Assembly: GCA_944474755.1 (NCBI GenBank)
Contig: OX104114.1
Location: 41,047,070 to 41,111,069 of the forward strand
Reading direction: 5' to 3'
Length of the DNA: 64,000 bases
Source: Limnoperna fortunei
Lineage: Eukaryota > Mollusca > Bivalvia > Mytilida > Modiolidae
The notes beneath the pieces were generated by a model. That model was not told where the DNA came from. It ran no database searches and worked only from the letters and a program-made list of their open reading frames with translations. Below are positions 42,787 through 54,800 of the stretch, in pieces. Numbering within the stretch: position 1 is the stretch's first letter; every line of letters starts with the position of its first letter. A program made the translations under genes and the position numbers.

Positions 42787-43539
42787 CTGAAATTAGCAAC
42801 TCTATGTGTTCAAACTACAATGTAATGTTGAATTGCTATTCTGCAAGTGCTATTCCATTAAAACATACAAAGCACCCAGAGAAAGCATTATGAAATAACT
42901 TCTAATTTTGGGGGATTAAAACCGTCTACATGTAATAAAACATAGCATAAAAGTATTTCTGAAAGCCAAAGGCTACCTGTCTCTAAATGTAAGTAAGTAT
43001 CAGTATGGAAACTGCAGAACTAGAAAAGTCTGAAGTATCACAAAAAGGGGAATAACTCCAAAAATAGTAGTCTGATCAAAATGAAAGTTATAAATCAGTG
43101 CACTGGATACTGTGATCTTATCCTAGGAAGGATATGTGGAAATTTATTTAAATTAATGCAAAACTATATAAGCATTTTTTTTAGATTACATTATATTTGA
43201 AAGGCAATCACTCCTACAAAATACGACAGAAAGGTCCATGTACACGTACTGTCTGCCTGGAAAATTATAAACATAAACTTTCATGAAAGGGGCAGATACT
43301 CCTGCATTATTCACCCAATTGTAACAAAAATTGCAGGTGCACAAACAGTAGGAGTAGACAGGAAGTAAGAAAACTAGATTCCAATATACCCCCAAATCTT
43401 ACCTCCTTGGGGTATAAAAAGTTCTATTGCTATTATCGGTGGTTGCCCACTTTTCAGAGTGCTTCCTTTGATACCTATGAATATTTTAATGGAACAGTCC
43501 CACACTTTCAAGATGGATGAAATGAAAAACAACTAAATT

Positions 43540-44010
43540 CCAATGAATAACTGCTAACATGATGGGAGTAACTAATAGGGATAAGAAACTTACAAACATT
43601 CGACAGTAACTGATAAATGAGAGGGAGTAACTGCTAAATGTTATGAATAAATAATTGACTGCTAAACCTGAAGTAAAACTGATTTATGGGATTAAGTAAT
43701 TGAAAAATGTGAGAGAGTTACTGCAAAGCATGATGGATTAACTGAAAAATGTGAGGAATTAAATGATAAGTAAGTTACTGATAAACATGAGTAACTGAAG
43801 TGATGGAGTAACTTATGAATATAAGGGGATAAATGATCTGTTACTGCTACAAATGAGGCAGTAACTGATTAGAAGTTACTGCTAAACAGAAATAACTGAT
43901 AATGTGATGGAGTACTAGTAACTGAAAAGGATAAGTTAGTTTACTGCTTAACATGAGGCAGTAATTGAAAATTGTGAGTAAATGATGTGGAAGTTACTGC
44001 TAAAGGTAAT
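43540..44010 (+). repeat. Degenerate short tandem repeat (GTAACTGATAAATGTGAGG-like)
   Basis: Variants of GTTACTGCTAAACATGAGG and GTAACTGAAAAATGTGAGG recur at irregular spacing of roughly 20-45 bp. It is an old minisatellite; no coding capacity. Confidence 0.6.
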
Positions 44011-44017
44011 TGATTTT

Positions 44018-44279
44018 TGTTTGTTTGAATATTGTTTAATGTGACTTTCAGCAATGGTTCAGCCATATCATGGCTTTCAGTCTTTATTGGAGGAGGAAGC
44101 AGGAGTCCCTGGAAAAAACCCAACATTCGGTAAGAAAACTGGCAATAATTGGCAATTAAGATTTGAGTCGAGTAAACCCTGCCTACAGTACGTGAGACTC
44201 GAACCTGCAACCTCTGTTTGAAAAAACCATGTGATCAATAGTAGAATAACTACCTTAATCACTCAGCCACCGAGGCCCC
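44018..44279 (-). mobile_element. tRNA-derived SINE, antisense full-length copy
   Basis: Read on the minus strand, the head is AGGGGCCTCGGTGGCTGAGT. The B box GGTTCGAGTCTC is at 44194-44205. The body and a tail ending ATTCAAACAAACAA follow. It is complete from head to tail. Confidence 0.8.
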
Positions 44280-46083
44280 TAAAGTGAATGGAGGGAGCAA
44301 CTCGTACAAATAATGGTTTGAATTCATTCTACATTTATTTTTATGACACATTAACTCTAGAAAGAACTTGAATTGTTATGTGATGGACTTTACTGAACTC
44401 CAGAGCAGTATGGAGTTTTATAACTTTTGGTAAATAAATATTATTTTCTATTTTAATGACACAAATACAGGAAAATGATTATGACTTGTCTTTACTCAAA
44501 CATCTTGTAAAGAATAGGCTGACATAGCTCTATGCTTTTATTTGCTTGGACTTGTTCATGTAGGAATTTGTATACACATAATTAGGCATAGTACAACTGA
44601 AACTCGTGTACACAACTATTTTCATCCATGTCTGATTTTATGGACAAGGAAGCATAAATCCAAAATATTATTTGAATTTTATATGGTAACAGGATACAAG
44701 AGTCAAAGTATATACAAGTGACATATCAGGTTTTTCTTACCAAATTAAAAATTTATCACAGGCAGTTAACAAAATGCAAAGTAATGAAAACAATTTTTAT
44801 CATTTAAGCCACAACAGATTTTAGGTTTTAGTTGATATTTGGGAATATTAACACATTAAAAAATTATAAAAGATTTCATATGCTATAACAAAAGTTACAT
44901 TTTTTTAAGTAGCAAGGCTTTATGTAATGTAGTGGCATCTCTCTTCGATTTTCAATCAGAATGAAAAATAACTTTATAAAGGACCAACTAATTAACAGTG
45001 TTCCTAAGTGTGGTTCAATCTGCTTTGATGGTTTCTAAGGAAACAGTTTTTCAATATTATCCTGTAGGTTTTTATATTAAAGTAATCCTTGAGATGGCAG
45101 CCATATTGGTTTTCAAACTAAAATTAATACTTTGTAGTTTATAGACATAAGAATACAGTATGGCTTTACTCAGCTTTTAGTTTTAGAGAAGAAGGTAATT
45201 GATCATTTCCCATGGATGCTATGTTAAACTAAGTTCTGCAGTACCTGTCATTTTGAAAATTCAGTGAGAATCAAAAAATAAAATTTATAAAGGACCATTC
45301 AGTGAACACTGTGACCATGTTGGGTTTCAATTGGCCATATGGTTTCAAAAAAAGAAGATTTACAAATGACAAAAATACAATACAATAATGATGACGTCTG
45401 CTGAGCTATAAATAAGTCTTCAAGGGAAGGATAGGCATCATTTTATGTTGGATTTCATTTAACAAATATAGCAAAAGTAGTCATACTGTGAATTAGTGGT
45501 TTATATTAAGTGTCTTCCTTAACAAAAAAGATCTTGACTATACACATATGATGAGCAAGAAAATCTATAAAATGAATAAAGACTTATCTGAGTAAAAAAT
45601 AAATACCAAATATAGCATGTATATACAATGGCTCTGAACAAATATATAGGATTTCAACATTTGATTTAAAGTTTAAAACGTTAATATTGTATATACATAC
45701 TAGGGCACCAACATTTAATGATATCCTTGAACAGGCAGCGTAAAACAAATTTACTTTGAAAAAATTACCTGAATGGATAATAATAATAATAATGAACGAA
45801 TTATAACTGAATGGAAAAAATTGGAAATAAATTGTTTGCTTTTCAAATTACCTGTCATCGCAACATTTGTTGGTAGGTTTTTGTCATTTTCAGACCAATA
45901 CCTGTTCACAGCCCTGGATAGTGAAAACTAACATGCTGAATTTTTAAATTATTATCACTCCTAAATTATTGTAAATTAAAATTTGTATTAACACTAAAAA
46001 TCAATTAACATATTCTTTCTATACAAAACAAGATTTTTTAAACAAATGTTCTGACTAGAAATAATCACATATTCCACCTATAA
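44280..46083. other. Intergenic DNA with weak internal duplication
   Basis: TATAAAGGACCAACTAATTA near 44974 and TATAAAGGACCATTCAGTGA near 45286 begin two diverged ~310-bp blocks. No gene is seen. Confidence 0.35.
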
Positions 46084-46092
46084 GAAAATCGT

Positions 46093-46600
46093 TAGTCCTA
46101 GAATCCTCTGCCGTCCAACATTTTTTTTTTTGTGTGCGTGGGACGTCAGAGAGCTATCCATAAGCAAAACAGCGGATTTTGCGACACCGGTCTAGGTCGG
46201 CACATTTCATCGTGTCAAATTTAATAAAACATTTTCATCCAGTTAAGCTATATTAAGCTAATTTAAGCACCGGATTTAAGTCACATTGTTGTCACATGAC
46301 TTTTTGTTCAAAATGAAAGTGAAATGTAGGAATGTAAGGGTATTGATGGAAATCAGCTTAGAAATGGACTTAAATCAGCTTGATTGAAGGTAAGGTGATT
46401 ATATTCCTAGAGAAAAATATCTAAAGAAGCGAATTATATATAGATTAACTGGATGAAAATGTTTAATTAAATTTGCCACGATGCAATTTGCCGACCCAGA
46501 CCAGTGTCGCAAAATCCGCTGTTTTGCTTATGGAGAGCTCTCTGACGTCCCAGGCAAAAAAATAAAAAAAAGCGTTGGACGGCAGAGGATTCTCGGACTA
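46093..46600. mobile_element. MITE, TAGTCC-AGAATCCTCTGCC family, 508 bp
   Basis: Long inverted arms run TAGTCCTAGAATCCTCTGCC, then GTCCAACATTTTTTTT, GCGTGGGACGTCAGAGAGCT and CCATAAGCAAAACAGCGG. The right end mirrors them. Perfect 9-bp flanking repeats GAAAATCGT lie at 46084-46092 and 46601-46609. The interior is unique and non-coding. It is the parent-like longer form of the 133-bp element at 37391. Confidence 0.88.
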
Positions 46601-46904
46601 GAAAATCGTATGATTCAGTATTCAACAAAAATGGAAACAATCAATAAAAAAAAACAACTATAAGATCAATGATTACATTTCATTTATATCCAGTTAAACA
46701 CAACACAAACATCTTGTTTATTAATAAAAGTATAAAAAAAACCATCATATTTTACACGTTCCTTTTCATATTTATGACAGGAAATATATTTTCGTATAAC
46801 ATTATTAATATCATTAGGATTGTAGCAAGGGCAATATATAAATAGATTCTACCACACCATTCCATTATTTATGGTATTTATCCAATCAAGAAGTTAACTA
46901 GCAA

Positions 46905-47035
46905 AAGTAGATTTGTTTGTTTGAATTCTGTTAAATGTCATTTTTAGCAATTTTTCAGCTATCTCCCAGCATCTAGTTTTTGTTGTGTAAGGAATTGGGA
47001 CTACCTGTCTACAATAAGGATTAAAACCACAATCA
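46905..47035 (-). mobile_element. SINE tail fragment, antisense
   Basis: TTTGTTTGTTTGAATTCTGT, then AAATGTCATTTTTAGCAATT, is the inverse of the SINE tail (AATTGCTGAAAATGGTGTTA... CAAACAAACAA). The head is missing. Confidence 0.5.
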
Positions 47036-47600
47036 AGAGTGAAAATATGTATTATCAAAAACTGTTTTAAATGGTAGATCTGTTTCTCAAATAATCCAAT
47101 GCAAAATTGTGAGTGGTTTTATTAACGGATTTAGGGGGTGGTTTTATTGCCGAAAACAAACTCAATGAGTACTTCATCCAAATTTAACAAACTAGTCCAC
47201 CAGTTTAAACGGAGACAGAATTATAATACATGTACATGATTACATTGAAACATATAAACTTCGTTTAATGAACACTATAAATATACAAATTAAGGCTTGT
47301 TTATCTTTTTTAAGTGTTGCTGTTATCCATTTTCGTACAGTTAAGTGTTTGTTTCTTTACATAGCATGCAGCCAATAATATGTCAGGATGATATACATGC
47401 AGTATATATATATATCAACAGCAACTGCAAATTTTTTTTAATGAAAACACATCTTACTTTAAATAACTAGGAAAGTCTGTCATGGATAGATGGCTACAAG
47501 GGAACATTTAAGTTCTGTTAACTAAGAATTTGTTCTAATAGATTTATGTCATATGTTTGAGTTTGCTATGATCAATACATGTACTTCTTTAAAAATCAAG

Positions 47601-47706
47601 GTGCCGTTTCATAAAGCGATCGCTAATTAATGTGCTCGCTATACCATGCAATTTAAATGGGATAACGTGCACGTTAAGCTAACGATCGCTTTATTAAACG
47701 GAACCC
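47601..47706. mobile_element. Fold-back element with AAAGCGATCG arms
   Basis: GTGCCGTTTCATAAAGCGAT at the left is mirrored by CGATCGCTTTATTAAACGG at the right, about 100 bp apart. An inner palindrome, GCACGTTA, lies near the middle. Similar AAAGCGATCGC fold-backs are common in marine invertebrates as far as I recall. Confidence 0.6.
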
Positions 47707-48718
47707 TGCTTTGTACAATCAGAAAAATCATAAGCATAATATCAGAGTTCAAATACTGTCAGAAAGAGTTTGGTAATTTAATAAAACACAAATGCTGATG
47801 AACAATCAAGTTTCATTTTAATACTTTAAATTTATAAAATATGAACTTACATATTACTACAAAAAGAAGCAAAGGATTAAATATATTCAAACAAGTACGT
47901 TTTATATTTTGTAACATGTAACTAAAAGAGACTATATTTTCGACAACATAAAAAAAGCAGTCAAAGCATTAACAAAAACAAAAAAACAAAAAAATTATAT
48001 ATAAAAAAGATATACAAACAAGAATACAATTGACAACTTTCTTAATTTCCAATATGGAAAATATAAGGGTAGATAAAGTATAAAATTATTAAATTAAGTT
48101 AGAAAAAGTTACCTCCTTTCAACAAAGAAGATAATTTAAAATTATCTTCCTTTGTACAGCATAGATGAAGGGAGATAAGATATCTTTTAAGTAAAAAAAC
48201 ATCCCACAACATGGTTTCATCACATTTATTGGCGAGAAAAATAGTGGGCTATTCCATTAAACTTCTACCGAAAGGTTAAAATATAAATTGGTCTGGGACA
48301 TGGATGATTCAATGATCCTAAGCCCAAAAGCTACAGCAATAACATGAAGAAAGGGTCTATAACTTAATGTCTGTCATACCATCGAATATATATTGTAATG
48401 GAATAGCCTTTTTGAGAATTATACAATACATCAATTATTTCAACAATCAATGGGTTACATTTGAGTTGTTTTGCTACTTTGTGATGAAAATGATGTTAAT
48501 TTAAAGCTACATAATTTGAATTACTTAAACACTGTTAAGTGTCAATTCCATACTTTTATAATATCAAATCTAGTTAACATCATTTGATGTTAATTTTTCA
48601 GAACTTAATACTATATATAGTTTTTCTCTATTAAATTATAGATTATAACTAAATAACTTCTGCAACGGTTACACTAAACAATTAAATTACTCTAAAATAC
48701 AAAACAGTAACAAAATTG

Positions 48719-48724
48719 TTTATT
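48719..48724 (-). terminator. Candidate polyadenylation signal for LRSAM1
   Basis: AATAAA on the minus strand lies 14 bp after the LRSAM1 stop. It may not be the one used; AT-rich DNA downstream holds further candidates. Confidence 0.4.
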
Positions 48725-48737
48725 TGACGTTGGTCTG

Positions 48738-48866
48738 TCATCTTGGATTTGACAGTAATTTTATTCTGGTAATGATGTCACCACGACACAATGGACATTG
48801 CTTCAGAGGCTGTGAGCATTTGGAACAGGTACACACATGACCGCACTTTAAAAATATAACATCCGA
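48738..48866 (-). CDS. LRSAM1: LRSAM1 last exon: second part of RING, stop
   Basis: It has 42 codons and TGA (acceptor TTTCAG). It supplies six of the eight zinc ligands: CGH, then C-x2-C in CTCSKC, then CPLC. DIITRIKLL after the RING matches the family's short C-terminal extension. The tail SNPR is lineage-specific. Confidence 0.95.
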   Translation of the reverse strand, partial: SDVIFLKCGHVCTCSKCSQPLKQCPLCRGDIITRIKLLSNPR

Positions 48867-51800
48867 CTGAAATCAAACAGAATAGAAACATCAAATACAA
48901 CTGGATTTAAACTCGAAAATTGTCAAACATGAACTTACAAGTATTGCACACAGCACATTATTTCATTGTATTTGAACAGTTTTTGCAATAAATCATTTTA
49001 TTGTTGCTAAGTAAATTGTCTTGATTATACATGTTAATGTTACTTTAGTACAATGCTTTAAATAAATTTTGTACATCCATAAATCCCATCAATAAAAAGG
49101 GAAATTATGGAATCTAAAATAGATGTATGGTTGTTTCTCCTTAAGTCTAAACAGTGCACCTCAAAGCAGATTTAATTTACGTTCAAGTTTGAAGAGAACA
49201 GTGTATAAAGTGACTGGTCTTCAATCTACCAATCCAGAAACAAGTCAAATATGACAAGTTTTTGAATGACAAGCTGATGGGCAATGACAAGTAATAACTA
49301 TGTTTCAGAATGAACCGAGTAATTTTGAATGCCATTTTGTTTGTATTTATTATATTACAAAACTGAAATACACAACATAACTGTTTTACAGCAAAGATAC
49401 ACCCCCCCCTTTGGTGATGCAATAAACAAAAAATCCAACCTGTCTATCAAGACAAACAACACATTCTGAGTCGATTCCTCTTGCTTGGATTGACAACTGC
49501 CTGGAACTGGAACGTCCAAAAACTGGAGTCATTGCAGTTGCTTCACATGATGGAGCTGACGGTGATGGATGCTCTCCCTTTTCACCCTCTTTTTCATCTT
49601 TCAGCAATTCAGCTTCTTTTGCCTCCACTTTCTGCCGCTGAGACTTGTATTTTACTATATTTTTCAGAATTGCCTTTCTTGTTCCAAGTTCATGAGCACC
49701 AATCTAATATTACAAAATACAAGTTATACTTTCAGTATACATGGTCAACATGAATACGATAATTCTGTGTCCAAGTCTTCAAGACTGGGGTATTGTCTGT
49801 TCCATAACATTTTATTATACAGAAATCTTTGTTTCCATGAATATTCAATAGATTCAACTGACCAAGAAGCCTAGCTTTAAGCTCTTTTATTTAGAGGTAA
49901 AGAAACTGTATCTGTATACATATCAACATATTAACAAAATTCGAAAGAGTGAGCTCGCATTGAACAGACATTTAGCAAAATGGTGATTAACAATGAAAAT
50001 TATGAATACATGTGATATTTCTCTAAGCCTAAAGTGTGAGACTGCACTCAATTTTGTGTGAGATTTTTAGTCGATCATGATTTTACTCGTTTTCATTCTT
50101 TCATTTGGTTTGTTGTTTTGTTGTTTCATCTTATTGTATAATAATTGTTCTGGATGGGCCCTGTATTGAACATATGTTTGTACTCTCTTATAGTGTATTT
50201 GGCACTGTGAAATACTCAAGTCAATATTACAAGCAGTATAAAATGCATGGTTTTTAGTTCTACTGTCCTCCAGTCAGGGATATCCTGACTGATATGCACT
50301 CATGAACTAATAAAGAAGTATAGCACACTGGAATTTTGAAATATTTACGACCATAAACACAACCAGCATTATGTGTGTTCCCAGTTAGCTGACCATAAGA
50401 AATTATGCCTTGGTTATTAGAAAATGTTGTACAAAATATTTATTGGTTTATTTTGTATTTTTTTCTTTGTTCGTTTTGTTGTAACTATTTCTTAATTCAA
50501 TTATAAATAATTTTAAAAAAGTTGTATTTACCGCTAAAATAAACATATTCAAATCCAGCATTATTTACTACTTTATATTGTCATTTGATTTCAAACTATC
50601 TTCATCTGTACTCCCTCATAGACTTCTCAAAAGTGATTGGTATCATCTTTATTGACTGTAGGCACAGGGGCTCATAAAAATCAATTTACTTGCGCTTTTG
50701 AATGATACCGGGTCGATTTTGTTAAAGTGTGGGAAATCAACCCAGCATCATTCAAAAGCACAAGTAAATCAATTTTTAATAGCCTCTGTGTTGAGGTAAA
50801 ATAATCAATAGTGTAACTTCGATATTCTCGGGATTTATCTATCACGCTACAAACAATCCATTGTAAACAAAGATGGCGGCTTATGAAAATAACGAGAAGC
50901 TTAGTGCAGAGAAACTGACATTTTTTTTCACTTTACAGTTATTTATTTTGCGTGAGATTGTTGTCTCACGCTGTGAGAATGTGGGGACCATCAGAATTGC
51001 TTGAGATTTTGTCTCACGCCAAGAGATATGTATGAGAATGTGGTAAAATGAACCCATGTTTAGGGGAGTGAAGGTATAATGGAATTAACCATGTGAGAGT
51101 AAAAGTATAATGGAATCAACCATGTTGGAGTAAATGTATAATGGAATCAACCATGTGTCAATTGAAGATGAGAATAACTCAGTGTACCACTGTAATCATT
51201 ACATCTAACTGGTACTACTGGTCTCTGAGTAGTTCTTACTGGCAAGTAATTCTTGCAAACCCATCTACTGAAAATTTTTGTAAAAATTGATATTTTAAAA
51301 AATTATAAGTGTTCCTTGTTTTGGATGGAAGATAGTGAAATAGTAAAATCTATCCAATGAAGCCTTTGTCATAGATTTTAATGGGAATATAACGTCACAA
51401 TAAGGAAACTAGCAAGAACTGCTTCTGTCATTTAAATATTAGAACTACTCTCTAACCAGTTCTGTACTAATGTTTATTACATCATATATTTGTCAAAAAA
51501 TAATGTTAAATTGTGATTTAAAATTATTTTTCACTTTATTGTGTTTTGGAGGATTTTTTTTCTCAACACATGCTGCATTATTTGTCAATCTGATATACAC
51601 ACCTTTTTGCCATTTTCCTACATTATGGTGTTTACATTCATGTAAAATAATTCTAATTAAGGAAACAAATGGTTTTTAGTGCTCACATAGTTGACATTAC
51701 TTGCTGCATTGACTGATGACATTTTCATGTTGATCCAGTTCAACAACTTCCAGATCATTAAAAACAAGTTTAAATTTTTCATAAACATTCTCACTGGGTA

Positions 51801-54800
51801 CTCAGGCTTCCTCCCCAATAACAATTGGATGCCATGATATATTTAACCAATTGCTAAAAGTGGCCCCTAAAAAACCCATTTTAACAAACAAATTGTTAGT
51901 GGGGAAAAAACAAATTATCTATCCGTTCAAGATGGCCAGATAAATGATAAAGGCCATCCCAAAGCTGGTGGTACAAAAATATGAAATTTCTGAAAGTGTC
52001 ATTGAAAATCAATATATGATAATACCTGATGATATGTAAGTAGATACCTGTTTTAGTTCCTCATCAGTGATTTCCAGTAAGGTTTCTGGTGTCATCCTAT
52101 GTCGCGTAAACACAGGAATATAATCTCCAGCCTTGGAATCTTCCAGAATGTTTACAATGTCCGTGGCTAACTGTCTCTCCTGTGTTAAAAAAAGAAACCA
52201 ACAAATTCATAAAATATGCAGTCACTGGTAAATTGTTGTTTGAATTCCTGCTAGAATATTCAGATTGAGAAAGGTTAGAAAAAAATCAATGAATTAGTCG
52301 GTTTTCCTGACAAAATTTGTGGATGTTTACTGTGTACTCCTTCTTCCTCCCATAATTAAAACTTAGCTCATCATATAGCTAAAAATTGCTAAAAGCAGCA
52401 TTAAACCTCATTCAAATAAACAATGGTAGACTTCCCTAAATGGGAGTTTGATAGATCATTATCTTTAGAGTGCAACTCTTAAAAGGATAGAGTTAGAACA
52501 ATATAATTAATATTAAATCTTTCAGTTACAGTTTTCTGTTACTGTTGCCTGTGTAAGCAGCAACAGCAAAAAGGGGGAAGCAAGTGAGAGATTAAATTTA
52601 AATTAGATATAGATTTTAAGCTTCCAAGCCAGTCAGGTACAAACCATTCTATAAAATAAATAGCTATAATTTTTAGCCTTTAATCCAGTCTTCTACACAC
52701 TATTTTATTAAGATTTCACTGAAAGTGCAATTTTAATTCTTAAAGCCAGTCACTTAAGATTTTTTAAGACTTAGAAAAAGGATAAAGTCATCATAAATTT
52801 AAGCCTTAAAGCCAGTAACTTACACAAATTCTAAATTAGCTTTACTGCTCTGTATCTTTATGTGTCTTTATGTGTAGAAAGTGTGGCACTTTTTCAACAA
52901 GGGACCATAGATTTAATGCCCCTTTAAATGAAAATTAGTTATGAATTTGTGAATTCTGCTCAAACATAAAGTCTCTGTATTAGGGATTTTTACCTATAAA
53001 AGATGGAGAAAATTGTCTTCTTAGTACTTGTATATCATAGTAGTCAACCCTTTGTTTGAGCGACCACCCATTTTTCCTGACCACGTTCCTCTTGTATTTT
53101 CTTGTTTCTGTAAAAATTTACTCCTTTTACGTGACCAGCAGCTGCCCTATCGTTATAAAAAACTGTCCTTTCCCCCTAATGAACGACCACATTGTCAATT
53201 TGAAGTATGTTCATGTTTGCTAGAATTGACACCAGAAGTTCAACTGAAAGTTCAGGAAGTCGACCGAAGTTCAACATTGATTTTTACCACATGAAAGCTT
53301 TTGAATAAAATGCCTATTGTAATTATTGGTATTAATAAAATTATACAAGAATGAGTGTTGGTTGTTTGTGGTTTTTATATGAAATATTTAATTGAAAAAT
53401 GTTGATGTCCAAATCTTCCTATGATGTGTGCAACTATTTGCATACAACAGTAAACAAAATTTGGAAGATGCCATTTTGATTAATCGTGACTCAGAATGTT
53501 AAATGAACTGTCATTACTAATTACCAGTATGTCTTTTCATTAAATAAAATTTGTTTGATAATCCCATATTATACATAATCATTTTAATAAGTTTGATCAA
53601 GTGAAATACCGCATCAATTGACCAAATATAGATTAACTAGAGGCTCCCAGGAGCCTGTAATCCATCACCTGGAACACAAATGACTTAAACTATATTAAAA
53701 TTTTGGCAATGTACAGTTTCAGTCTAGTTGATATAGCTTTTTAAGTTACCGAGAAAAAACTAAACATTTCTTAAAAAATCTTCGTCAAGTACAAAACTCC
53801 TATAATATGTCATCAGACAATTAATGAAAATTAATTTATCTGTAGGTCTTGTCCTTTAGGTAATTTAGTGATTTATAGTTTTACTCAAGGTGTTATAGAT
53901 TTTAATTTATAGCACAAAAACTGGTTATTTTCCCCAAATTCATAATTAAAGGGCAATAATGCCTATAAAGAATCATCAAACAATTTTGGACTAAGCAATG
54001 ATTTGTAGGCCTTGCTTTACTGATCATTTGTGCAACTTACAGGGCAAAAACTACAAATATCACCAAAAATTGTTATTAAAGGGCAATAAGTCCTGTAAGG
54101 AGTCACCAGACAATTTCAGACCAATTAAGTGAACTGAAGGGCATGCAATGCTAATCATTTTTGCAATTTACAGTTTCACTCTAGCTGTTATAGTTTTTGA
54201 GTTCATGACAAAACAGAAAATTTCATTAACAAATTGTCATTCAAGGGCAATAACTCATATAAGGAGTCATCTGACAATTACAGACCAGTTAATTGAATTG
54301 TAGGACTTGTATTGCTGATCATTTTTGCAATTTAAAGTTTCACTCTTGCTGTTATAGATTTTAGGTTACAGGACAAAAATGACATTAGACATTTTATTTC
54401 ACTAAAGACCCCTCATGGGGTATGCTAGTGCCCATCCTCACAAGTCAGGGTTTCTGTGTCCTCATATGTACACGAAAAACACTGACAAATTTAGCTAGGA
54501 AATTACCGGGCTAGAAGTCACTATTTTGATTGGCTACATCATACCTTGATGTAGCTAATTAAAAGCTCGCTTTCATTCGCGGCTTGGTTAGGGGATATCA
54601 CGATGTCGATTGTAAATAAACCAAATGGATGTGTTGCATAGACCATGTGAAAGTCAGTGTATTTTGTACAGTAGTGTTAATAGTTTGTTATTACAAACTC
54701 AAGAATGACTACTCCCAAACACTTGCTTCTTTCAAGCAATTTCACTAGTTGATATTCAAAGGTTTAAAGTTATATGAAAATCTTCTAGCCCGGGAATTTC

